Positions 1 to 6,167 of a DNA stretch of 10,500 nt are shown one piece after another. The stretch's first letter is position 1, and each line of letters starts with the position of its first letter. The stretch is from JBPEXY01 sp052031065. Its GTDB lineage: Bacteria > Pseudomonadota > Gammaproteobacteria > Immundisolibacterales > Immundisolibacteraceae. The position numbers and the translations under genes were made by a program. The notes under the pieces were generated by a model that did no database searches, had not been told where the DNA came from, and saw only the letters and a program-made list of their open reading frames with translations. The DNA is taken from NCBI GenBank assembly GCA_052031065.1, contig JBPEXY010000206.1, positions 1-10,500 on the forward strand. Direction: 5' to 3'.

Positions 1-2
1 CG

Positions 3-665
3 CCACCGCGGCTGGCCGGTGTGAAAGTGATGGTGACCGCCGGTCCGACCCTGGAAGATATCGACCCGGTGCGGTTTATCGGTAATCGCAGTTCCGGGAA
101 GATGGGCTACGCAGTGGCGACTGCTGCCTGGCAGGCGGGCGCCCAGGTACAACTGATTTCCGGTCCGGTGAACCTGCCGGCGCCTTTCGGCGTTACCGTG
201 CAGCGGGTTCGTTCAGCAGAGGAGATGCTGCAGGCGGTTGAGGCGGGTATCGCTGAGCAGGATATTTATATCAGCACTGCTGCGGTGGCCGATTTTCGTC
301 CCCATGTTCCAAGTGAGCGTAAGATCAAGAAAAGTGGCGCCGGGCTGGCGATCAACCTCACCGTCAATCCAGATATCTTGCGCAGCGTCGCCGGGCGGTC
401 TACTCCCCCTTTTTGTGTCGGTTTTGCTGCCGAAACTGACCAGGTTGAAAACTATGCGCGGGGTAAGCTGCGCGATAAAAATTTGCAGATGGTTGCCGCC
501 AACCTGGTGGGTGGCGAGCAGGGTGGGTTTGAGTCGGACCAGAATAGTCTGCATCTGTTCTGGCACGGTGGAGAGCGTTTGTTACCCTTTACCGGAAAGG
601 AACAGCTGGCCGTGTCGCTGATTGAAGCGGTAGCAGAACGCTACCGGCAGTGGCGTCGGTCGTAG
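3..665 (+). CDS. coaBC: CoaBC, phosphopantothenate-cysteine ligase (CoaB) domain, 5'-truncated
   Basis: This is the C-terminal part of the bifunctional coenzyme A enzyme CoaBC (Dfp). The CoaB half couples phosphopantothenate to cysteine using CTP; the CoaC decarboxylase half should lie upstream, outside the window. The reading frame is open to the left edge, so the GTG at 21 is an internal codon and not a start. Numbering from the GTG codon, I see TAGPT at 6-10, DPVRFIGNRSSGKMG at 15-29 with the conserved Asn at 22, AAVADFRP at 87-94, KIKK at 101-104 (the family's conserved lysine region), GFAAET at 134-139 and FESDQN at 170-175. The end (LHLFW, LLPF) resembles E. coli CoaBC. All expected CoaB motifs are intact. 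dut follows after 36 bases, as in many gammaproteobacteria. The identification is near certain; only the N-terminus is missing. Confidence 0.96.
   Translation, partial: PPRLAGVKVMVTAGPTLEDIDPVRFIGNRSSGKMGYAVATAAWQAGAQVQLISGPVNLPAPFGVTVQRVRSAEEMLQAVEAGIAEQDIYISTAAVADFRPHVPSERKIKKSGAGLAINLTVNPDILRSVAGRSTPPFCVGFAAETDQVENYARGKLRDKNLQMVAANLVGGEQGGFESDQNSLHLFWHGGERLLPFTGKEQLAVSLIEAVAERYRQWRRS
628..646. repeat. Perfect 7-bp inverted repeat in the 3' end of coaBC
   Basis: CGGTAGC at 628-634 and GCTACCG at 640-646 can form a 7-bp stem with a 5-base loop. It lies inside the last codons of coaBC. A run of seven T residues occurs at 676-682, about 30 bases past the stem, which is too far for a standard intrinsic terminator. 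It may be chance or an mRNA hairpin at the coaBC-dut junction. Confidence 0.3.
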
Positions 666-701
666 ACGATATTAGTTTTTTTAAACAGAAACGGAGCGCC
701 A

Positions 702-1172
702 GTGTCATCCAGCGATTTGTCATCAATCGAACTGAAGATTCTCGATCCACGTCTTGGTAGCGACTATCCGCTGCCCAACTATGCGACCGAAGGCGCGGCG
801 GGTATCGATTTGCGCGCCATGGTGGATGGGCCGGTTGCGCTTGCGCCAGGAGAAACCCAGCTGATTGGCACCGGTATCGCCATTCATATCGGTGACCCCG
901 GTGTCGCCGCGATGCTGCTGCCGCGCTCCGGTCTGGGCCACAAGCATGGCATCGTGCTTGGTAATCTGGTCGGGTTGATCGATTCAGACTATCAGGGCGA
1001 GGTGATGGTTTCCTGCTGGAACCGGGGGTCCGATCGGTTTCAGATAGAACCGGGTGAGCGGCTGGCGCAGATGGTTTTTGTGCCGGTTCTGCAGGCCTCC
1101 TTTAATGTCGTTGATGAATTTTCCCCCACCATCCGGGGTGCGGGTGGTTTTGGTCATACCGGTTCTCGTTGA
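702..1172 (+). CDS. dut: dUTPase (deoxyuridine 5'-triphosphate nucleotidohydrolase)
   Basis: This is a cytoplasmic trimeric-type dUTPase that hydrolyses dUTP to dUMP and pyrophosphate, keeping uracil out of DNA and supplying dUMP for thymidylate synthesis. All five family motifs are visible in order: GAAGIDLRA (31-39), PRSGLG (74-79), GLIDSDYQGE (91-100, with the catalytic Asp at 94), GERLAQMVF (118-126) and the glycine-rich C-terminal arm RGAGGFGHTG (145-154). The length of 156 residues is normal for the family. The start is GTG at 702, preceded by GGAG at 693-696 with a 5-base gap, which supports this choice. It lies 36 bases after coaBC and is probably cotranscribed with it; this pairing is common in gammaproteobacteria. 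I see nothing abnormal. Confidence 0.97.
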   Translation: MSSSDLSSIELKILDPRLGSDYPLPNYATEGAAGIDLRAMVDGPVALAPGETQLIGTGIAIHIGDPGVAAMLLPRSGLGHKHGIVLGNLVGLIDSDYQGEVMVSCWNRGSDRFQIEPGERLAQMVFVPVLQASFNVVDEFSPTIRGAGGFGHTGSR

Positions 1173-1226
1173 TCATTGGCGGTAAATCAGTAATTTTCTG
1201 AAGGGCGCAACAGAAGAGTCAGTTCG

Positions 1227-2345
1227 ATGGCGACGAAAACAGTATCGTTAAAACGCATACCTCTGCTGATCGCAGTAATAGTCGCGGTGGTCACCCTCAT
1301 CGGTTCTGCGCTGATTGGCTGGCGGCTGATTTCATTGCAGGCCGATAACCGGGCCGGTCTGCGCCAGCTGCAGGCGGAGCATCTGGCCGAGCAGCTGGCG
1401 GGACAGCTGCAGATCTGGCAGGCCGGTTTGCGCCAGTTTGCACTAAGCGATGGTTTGATCCCGCTGTTTGAAGGCGGTGATGCTGGTGCGCTGAATCGTT
1501 TTGAATATCAGGCGCAGCGCTATTTCCCCGAGGCGTGGCGGTTAAGGTTAATTCCCCCCGGATTGACCGACACCGACAGCAGCCTTAGTCCGCCGATCAG
1601 CTACGCAGACCTTGATGCGTTGCGCTTCGCAGAATCCACCGGGAAAGCGCCTCCGGTGGTAGCCGAAGGGATCGGTTCAGAATCGGCGCGATTGATTCTG
1701 GCGCAGCCGGTGGTGAGGGCAGTGGGTGATCCATTGGGTGAGCAGCCAGCTGCAGTCGTCGGCCATCTGCTACTTAGCGTGCGGCTGGACTGGTTGAGTA
1801 ATCGGGTTCGCCAGCTGTCTGTTGACCAGGGGTTGCTGCAGTTGCAGCAACCGCGCAAAAAAGGTGAGCCACAGATTGTTGCCTCCGTCGGTGATAGCGG
1901 ATTAGCGGCCGCAGCCGCATTGCACAACTTTGCCGTGGCGGGTAGTGACTGGCAGGTAGCCTATTGGCAAGGTGAGCAGGTAGCCGCCACCGATCGGATG
2001 GTGCTGATCTATCTGGCGGTGATCGCACTAGTCATGGTCTTATCGGTCGCCGGAGCCGGGTTTTTTCTCAGCAGGGGCTTCGGTCAGGCCCTTCATGCGG
2101 ATATGGCAACCCTGGTGACCATGGTTCGTGATCTGCGCTCCGGCGGGCTGCAGGACCGTTATCCGGTACATTCGGCGGAAGCGGAAGGGGCCATTCACAC
2201 CCTGCGCGAAGAGTTGGCGCAGTTACGCCGCAAAAAACCGGCGAAGCCAGCCGCAAAACCGGCAGCAGGCAAATCGGCCCCGAAAAACCCGCCAGTGAAG
2301 GCGAAAGTTGATGACACCCCCGACATTGATCTCGACCTTGAATAA
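1227..2345 (+). CDS. Two-TM membrane protein with periplasmic sensor-like domain, upstream of algC
   Basis: I do not recognise a named gene here. The 372-residue product has a basic N-terminus, a hydrophobic segment at about 11-36, a hydrophilic region of roughly 220 residues, a second hydrophobic segment at about 258-281, a short helical stretch at about 285-336, a Lys/Ala/Pro-rich linker (about 336-360) and an acidic end (DDTPDIDLDLE). Two membrane spans would place the middle region in the periplasm. Its pattern around 142-190 (ILAQPVVRA, then VVGHLLLSVRLDWL) resembles Cache/PDC-type sensor domains, and the stretch after TM2 is HAMP-like in length and position; both are inferences. No kinase, GGDEF or methyl-accepting output domain follows. 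The start is ATG at 1227, with AAGAG eight bases upstream. It sits between dut and algC. I recall long AlgC proteins in other gammaproteobacteria with a similar membrane N-terminus, so this may be that module as a separate gene. Real gene: high confidence; function: unknown. Confidence 0.85.
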   Translation: MATKTVSLKRIPLLIAVIVAVVTLIGSALIGWRLISLQADNRAGLRQLQAEHLAEQLAGQLQIWQAGLRQFALSDGLIPLFEGGDAGALNRFEYQAQRYFPEAWRLRLIPPGLTDTDSSLSPPISYADLDALRFAESTGKAPPVVAEGIGSESARLILAQPVVRAVGDPLGEQPAAVVGHLLLSVRLDWLSNRVRQLSVDQGLLQLQQPRKKGEPQIVASVGDSGLAAAAALHNFAVAGSDWQVAYWQGEQVAATDRMVLIYLAVIALVMVLSVAGAGFFLSRGFGQALHADMATLVTMVRDLRSGGLQDRYPVHSAEAEGAIHTLREELAQLRRKKPAKPAAKPAAGKSAPKNPPVKAKVDDTPDIDLDLE

Positions 2346-2388
2346 AGAACAGGAGTTAAGGGTCAGGCGGTGTTAACTGATTCATCAC

Positions 2389-2394
2389 AAGGAG
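2389..2394 (+). promoter_or_regulatory. Ribosome binding site fixing the algC start
   Basis: AAGGAG is a strong Shine-Dalgarno match. An in-frame TGA at 2378-2380 closes the frame, and there is no ATG or GTG between it and the conserved protein start. Translation must therefore begin at one of two adjacent TTG codons, 2399 (4-base gap) or 2402 (7-base gap). The spacing favours 2402. Confidence 0.7.
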
Positions 2395-2398
2395 ACTG

Positions 2399-3781
2399 TT
2401 GTTGATTTCCCCGACGATTTTTCGAGCTTATGACATACGCGGCGTAGTTGACCGGGAACTGACTGAAGAGGCGGTGCGGTCTGTCGGTCAGGCACTCGCT
2501 GGGCAGGTACTGGATGCGGGATTGAACAAGGTCTGTGTTGGCAGGGATGGTCGTCTGTCTGGGCCGCGCCTGCAGAACGCGCTTGCCGAAGGGTTGATGG
2601 CCGGTGGTTGTGACGTCATCGATGTCGGTCAGGTGCCGACACCGCTACTCTATTTTGCCAACCATCTGCTGGAGACGGGCTGTGGCGTGGTGGTTACCGG
2701 TAGTCACAATCCGCCAGATTACAACGGTCTAAAAATGGTGGTAGCGGGTACCACGCTGGCGGAAAGCTCAATTCAGGCGCTACTCAGCGCTATCGAAACC
2801 GGCGCTCTGCCAACCGGTAGCGGAACGCTGAGCAGTAAAGATGTGCAGCCCGCCTACCTGGAGCGCATAACCTCCGATGTGAAACTGGCGCGGCCGTTGA
2901 AGGTGGTGGTCGACTGCGGTAACGGCGTCACTGGCGGTATCGCGCCGCAGCTGCTATCCGCATTGGGCTGTGAGATTGTCGAGCTGTTCACGGAGGTGGA
3001 CGGTAACTTCCCCAATCACCACCCTGACCCCAGTAAACCGGAAAATTTGCGCGACCTGATCAGGGTCGTTGCTGAGCAGCAGGCTGATATCGGTCTGGCG
3101 TTTGATGGCGATGGTGACCGCGTAGGCGTGGTCACGCCCCAGGGTGATGTGGTGTTTCCCGACCGGCTGATGATGCTGTTTGCCCGCGATCTGCTCACCC
3201 GCGATCCCGGTGCGACCATCCTTTATGACGTGAAATGTACCCGTCACCTGCCGAGAGTGATCGCCGAAGCTGGCGGTAACCCGGTGATGTGTCGCACTGG
3301 TCATTCGCTGGTCAAAGCCGAAATGAAGGCGCGCAAGGCGGCGTTGGCCGGGGAAATGAGCGGCCATATCTTTTTTGGCGAGCGTTGGTATGGGTTTGAT
3401 GATGGCCTCTACGGAGCCTGCCGATTGCTGGAGATCATCAGTAAGGACTCGCGACCGGTACAGCAGATTTTTGATGACCTGCCCGATGCAGTAAATACCC
3501 CCGAGCTGCACATCGAAATGGCCGAAGGCGAGCCCCATGCTCTGGTGCCCAAACTGATTGCCGCAGCAGAGTTTGCGGGGGCCGAGGTCTCCACCCTTGA
3601 CGGTATTCGGGTTGATTTTGCCGATGGCTTTGGCCTTGCGCGCCCGTCCAACACCACGCCGGTCATGGTGCTGCGCTTTGAGGGCGACAGCGAGGCCGCG
3701 CTGCAGCGTATCGTCGGTGAGTTTGAGGCGCTGTTTAAAAAGGTGGTGCCGGAGATAGCCTTTCCCGACTGGCGCGGTTGA
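2399..3781 (+). CDS. algC: Phosphomannomutase/phosphoglucomutase (AlgC type)
   Basis: This alpha-D-phosphohexomutase interconverts mannose-6-P/mannose-1-P and glucose-6-P/glucose-1-P in the cytoplasm, supplying GDP-mannose, UDP-glucose and dTDP-rhamnose for exopolysaccharide and LPS. The four domains are complete in 460 residues, close to the 463 of P. aeruginosa AlgC. I see FRAYDIRGVV near the N-terminus, the phosphoserine loop TGSHNP (Ser102), the metal loop FDGDGDR (235-241, with Asp236, Asp238 and Asp240), the sugar-specificity loop GEMSGH (318-323) and the phosphate-binding loop RPSNTTP (415-421). The start is a TTG, at 2399 or 2402, behind AAGGAG; 2402 is better spaced and would shorten the product by one residue. 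It follows the two-TM gene by 53 bases in a different reading frame, so the two are not one interrupted ORF in a single frame. In pseudomonads argB follows algC; here a convergent gene does. Confidence 0.95.
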   Translation: MLISPTIFRAYDIRGVVDRELTEEAVRSVGQALAGQVLDAGLNKVCVGRDGRLSGPRLQNALAEGLMAGGCDVIDVGQVPTPLLYFANHLLETGCGVVVTGSHNPPDYNGLKMVVAGTTLAESSIQALLSAIETGALPTGSGTLSSKDVQPAYLERITSDVKLARPLKVVVDCGNGVTGGIAPQLLSALGCEIVELFTEVDGNFPNHHPDPSKPENLRDLIRVVAEQQADIGLAFDGDGDRVGVVTPQGDVVFPDRLMMLFARDLLTRDPGATILYDVKCTRHLPRVIAEAGGNPVMCRTGHSLVKAEMKARKAALAGEMSGHIFFGERWYGFDDGLYGACRLLEIISKDSRPVQQIFDDLPDAVNTPELHIEMAEGEPHALVPKLIAAAEFAGAEVSTLDGIRVDFADGFGLARPSNTTPVMVLRFEGDSEAALQRIVGEFEALFKKVVPEIAFPDWRG

Positions 3782-3786
3782 TGTCT

Positions 3787-3802
3787 CTGGTCTGGCGACC
3801 AG
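3787..3802. terminator. Weak stem-loop between the convergent algC and OCD-family genes
   Basis: CTGGTC (3787-3792), loop TGGC and GACCAG (3797-3802) form a perfect 6-bp stem in the 29-base gap between two converging genes, where a shared terminator would be expected. No T-run follows on either strand, so it does not meet the intrinsic terminator pattern. Position is the main support. Confidence 0.35.
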
Positions 3803-3810
3803 GCTGATAT

Positions 3811-5103
3811 TCAGAGAGGGGCTTCCCGCTCCAGCAACTCCACCAGATAGCTCATCGTCAGGTTATCCAGCAGGGCTGAGCCGGTGGAGATGAACAGTTT
3901 GGGGTGGCTGGAAATATCGTCTGCAGCAAGTTCCGATTCGTCGGCACGGTTTTTCCAGAACAATGCGCCTGGTTCGGTCAGGGCGGCGAGTTCGGTCAAC
4001 TCGACCAGCCGCTGATCAGCGCCACGCTGCCAGGCGGCCAGATCGCCATAGCGAACGCTGTCGACCGTATCGACAAACAGCGTAGCGCCGTCCCAGATGG
4101 GCGAAGTTTCGATTTCCCGCTGGTCGAGGCTGTCGGCACCGAGGCTGATCACCAGTTCCGGATTGATCTGGTTTAGAGGCAACTGGTCTGGACCTAACGG
4201 GTTCGTACCTAACCGGGGCGGCTGCAGCTCGTCGGGGTTAAAGATGGGTCGGGTACTGTCAGTCGCCAGCACCAGCAGGCGGCTGTCACAGTCGTTGATT
4301 GATCCCGCAACGTCGCTACGGCAATCGGGCAGCAGAGTCTGCAGGAACCCACACAGCGCTTCGGCTCGTTCGGTCTGGCGGTCAACCACGTTGATCTGGC
4401 TAAAGGTAAAAAACCTCGACAGACACCAGGCTGTGTAAAGCCCGACGCGGCCAGCGCCCACCAGGGTCAGGGTCATCGCGTCTCGCCCGCTTGAGTCCGA
4501 GGTGGCCGGCGCAAAACGGGTCGGCTCGAAAGTGGCCGGGTCGAAAGTGGCTGGGTCGAGCAGATAATCCGCAGCAATTGCCGCGCAGGCACCGGTACGG
4601 ATGGATGACAGCAGGCAGGCATCGAACTGATGGCTGATGAAATTTTCTTCCGGCTCCAGGTAGCACGCCTTGCCGACGGTGATCTGGTCCGCCACTCGAA
4701 TGCCCACCTTGTTGGTGCCGACCAGCTTTACCGTTTTATGCACCCTGCCATCCGCAGCTGTCCTCACGCAGGGCATCACGCGAAAATCGCCCGCCTCGCC
4801 GGTTTGTTGAAATAGCTGTTTGGGCGGCAAATCAATGGCCGCCCTGCCAGCGCCGATGTCACCGAGACCATTTTTAACGTACTTGAGATAGTCATCGAGG
4901 TGGACTGTCAGTAGTTGATGAACCTGCCGGTCAGAGAGTTGCTGCAGCGGCTCCGCAGTCACCCGCAGCAGCCATTCAAGTTGCGGCTCCAGCTGTGGCT
5001 CCAATTGTCGTTCCAGTTGTGGCTCCAGGCCGATGTGGGGCTGCTTTTCGCTGGCGCGGGCGGCAAACTGCGGCGCTTCGGAGGGTGTTCTGCTCTGTTG
5101 CAT
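3811..5103 (-). CDS. Diverged ornithine cyclodeaminase/mu-crystallin family protein
   Basis: The fold signature is that of the OCD/mu-crystallin family, NAD(P)-dependent enzymes acting on imino or amino acids. Numbering from the ATG at 5103, I see HKTVKLVGTN (122-131, with Lys126 matching the family's substrate-binding lysine), SIRTGACAA (167-175, matching the conserved RTAA-type arginine region), a Rossmann loop LVGAGRVG (214-221), ATDSTRP (280-286), ISLGAD (319-324), FVDTVDS (343-349) and the C-terminal LFISTGSALLDN (403-414). At 430 residues it is longer than a typical OCD (about 310-350). The extra length lies in an N-terminal tail with LEPQ repeats, a DPATF-repeat linker before the Rossmann domain and a Pro/Asn/Leu-rich segment near 294-316. 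The start is uncertain: a TTG at 5115 adds four residues, but the ATG at 5103 has a weak GGA seven bases upstream. The substrate cannot be named; SbnB-like amino-acid synthases and ketimine reductases are relatives to consider. Confidence 0.85.
   Translation of the reverse strand: MQQSRTPSEAPQFAARASEKQPHIGLEPQLERQLEPQLEPQLEWLLRVTAEPLQQLSDRQVHQLLTVHLDDYLKYVKNGLGDIGAGRAAIDLPPKQLFQQTGEAGDFRVMPCVRTAADGRVHKTVKLVGTNKVGIRVADQITVGKACYLEPEENFISHQFDACLLSSIRTGACAAIAADYLLDPATFDPATFEPTRFAPATSDSSGRDAMTLTLVGAGRVGLYTAWCLSRFFTFSQINVVDRQTERAEALCGFLQTLLPDCRSDVAGSINDCDSRLLVLATDSTRPIFNPDELQPPRLGTNPLGPDQLPLNQINPELVISLGADSLDQREIETSPIWDGATLFVDTVDSVRYGDLAAWQRGADQRLVELTELAALTEPGALFWKNRADESELAADDISSHPKLFISTGSALLDNLTMSYLVELLEREAPL
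4526..4555. repeat. 15-bp tandem repeat, two copies, inside the OCD-family gene
   Basis: Two adjacent units, TCGAAAGTGGCCGGG (4526-4540) and TCGAAAGTGGCTGGG (4541-4555), differ at one base. Degenerate flanking copies extend the pattern. On the coding strand this gives DPATF DPATF followed by looser EPTRF and APATS units. The 15-bp period keeps the frame, and the repeat falls in the linker between the substrate-binding half and the Rossmann domain. Confidence 0.85.
4981..5028. repeat. 12-bp tandem repeat, four copies, at the 5' end of the OCD-family gene
   Basis: There are four consecutive 12-base units at 4981-4992, 4993-5004, 5005-5016 and 5017-5028, each close to TTGTGGCTCCAG. On the coding strand they encode LEPQ, LERQ, LEPQ, LEPQ. 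The units keep the frame and sit upstream of the conserved core, as expected for slippage expansion in an unconstrained tail. Confidence 0.9.
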
Positions 5104-5115
5104 AATCTGGTCCAA

Positions 5116-5446
5116 ATCGATGCAGGTTTATGGCTGAGTGTAAGGCTGGCGGGGCGTCTCAGCCGTGAGTGGAATCTTCGATTGTGGCCGCCCAGAACGC
5201 CAGGTTGCGGTTAATGCCCTTTCTTTATCCGTCGCCGCAGAGGAAAATTACCGTTTCAGTCTCCACGGTCTGCCTGTCTCTATCCTCTGCCTCTGCTCGC
5301 TATGCAGTCGAGGCGTGATTGGCCGCAGCATGGGGACAACGAGCTGGGGCGGCGGATTTGCAACCTTGTGGTGATCCGCGACCATACCCGCCCTGATGAC
5401 GTTTTAACTTTAACGATTATAGAACTGTAAACCCGGGATACTCTTA
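5116..5446. other. Non-coding divergent intergenic region
   Basis: This 330-bp stretch lies between the divergent OCD-family gene and rpe and must hold promoters for both directions. Short open frames cross it (for example 5165-5374 on the plus strand), but they show no recognisable motif, no good ribosome binding site and an unlikely composition, so I leave them out. Apart from one possible promoter close to rpe I see no tRNA, repeat, terminator or riboswitch. Confidence 0.6.
5396..5423 (+). promoter_or_regulatory. Possible sigma-70 promoter for rpe-trpEGDC
   Basis: ATGACG (5396-5401, four of six matches to TTGACA) and TATAGA (5418-5423, four of six matches to TATAAT) are separated by 16 bases in a local AT-rich patch just ahead of rpe. 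Each box is imperfect, so this is a candidate based on position and spacing only. Confidence 0.3.
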
Positions 5447-6127
5447 GTGCGCCAACCAGACTGGATCGCCCCTTCAATTCTCTCCGCCGATTTTGCCCGT
5501 CTGGGTGAAGATGTTGCCGCCGTACTGGCGGCCGGTGCCGATGTGGTCCATGTCGATGTCATGGATAACCACTATGTGCCCAATCTCACCGTGGGTCCAC
5601 TGGTCTGCAAGGCGCTGCGCGATTACGGCATCGATGCGCTGATCGATGTGCATCTGATGATTTCACCGGTCGATGCGCTGGTGCCCGCTTTTGCCGATGC
5701 CGGCGCCGATTACATTACCTTCCATCCGGAAGCCTCCGGCCATGTTGACCGCACCCTGTCACTGATCCGCGATTGCGGCTGCAAGGCCGGCCTGGTGCTA
5801 AACCCGGCAACGTCGCTGGAGAGCCTGCGTTACGTCATCGACAAGCTCGATATGGTGCTGCTGATGTCGGTTAACCCCGGTTTTGGCGGGCAGGCATTTA
5901 TTCCGGCGGTGCTGCAGAAAATTGCCGAATTGCGCCAGCTGCTCGATGACCATGGCGGCGATATCCGCCTGCAGGTGGATGGCGGCATCAAGGTCGACAA
6001 CATTGCCGAGGTGGCGGCGGCCGGTGCTGATACCTTTGTCGCCGGTTCAGCGATTTTTGGCAGTGACGACTATCAGCGGACCATCAACCAGATGCGCTCC
6101 GAACTCAACCAGGTTGCTGGCGGGTAA
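5447..6127 (+). CDS. rpe: Ribulose-5-phosphate 3-epimerase
   Basis: This cytoplasmic (beta/alpha)8-barrel enzyme interconverts ribulose-5-phosphate and xylulose-5-phosphate in the pentose phosphate pathway or Calvin cycle. The 226-residue product shows APSILSADFARLGED (9-22), HVDVMDNHYVPNLTVGP (35-51), DVHLMI (67-72), SVNPGFGGQ (141-149) and QVDGGI (176-181). The metal and catalytic residues are His35, Asp37, His69 and Asp178. The start is GTG at 5447, which puts IAPSILSAD at the usual place near the N-terminus; the ribosome binding site is weak (GGG at 5434-5436). It is the first gene of the cluster with trpE-G-D-C, the same association seen in pseudomonads and other gammaproteobacteria. gph, which I recall next to rpe there, is not present. 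Confidence 0.96.
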   Translation: MRQPDWIAPSILSADFARLGEDVAAVLAAGADVVHVDVMDNHYVPNLTVGPLVCKALRDYGIDALIDVHLMISPVDALVPAFADAGADYITFHPEASGHVDRTLSLIRDCGCKAGLVLNPATSLESLRYVIDKLDMVLLMSVNPGFGGQAFIPAVLQKIAELRQLLDDHGGDIRLQVDGGIKVDNIAEVAAAGADTFVAGSAIFGSDDYQRTINQMRSELNQVAGG

Positions 6128-6165
6128 TGATGGCCCCGATCAGGCAGCTCAAATTCCCCACGTAG
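6127..6165 (+). other. 12-codon mini-ORF bridging rpe and trpE
   Basis: The ATG at 6127-6129 overlaps the rpe stop TAA by one base (TAATG). It opens a frame for the short peptide MMAPIRQLKFPT, ending in TAG at 6163-6165, two bases before the trpE ATG. The GGCGGG just before it could serve as a ribosome binding site. The peptide contains no tryptophan, so it is not a classical attenuation leader. It could relay ribosomes from rpe to trpE, or be a chance frame. Confidence 0.35.
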
Positions 6166-6167
6166 TG

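Noticed and set aside
676..682. T-run after coaBC as an intrinsic terminator with the 628-646 hairpin
   Set aside because: About 30 bases separate the stem and the T-run, and dut starts 19 bases after the run, so an intrinsic terminator is unlikely.
2954..3538. 194-codon minus-strand open frame inside algC
   Set aside because: It is antisense to a fully supported algC with no family features of its own; long antisense frames are common in GC-rich coding DNA.
5165..5374. 69-codon open frame in the intergenic region
   Set aside because: It has no recognisable motif and no convincing ribosome binding site, and its Cys/Ser/Leu-rich composition resembles translated non-coding DNA.
6127..6165. 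Classical trp attenuation leader peptide
   Set aside because: The short peptide has no Trp codons, and I could not see a terminator/antiterminator hairpin set before trpE.
5883..6167. Upstream extension of trpE into rpe (a 604-residue open frame)
   Set aside because: The extra residues overlap rpe out of frame and have the Arg/Ser/Pro-rich look of a shadow frame. The TrpE family N-terminus aligns from ATG 6168.
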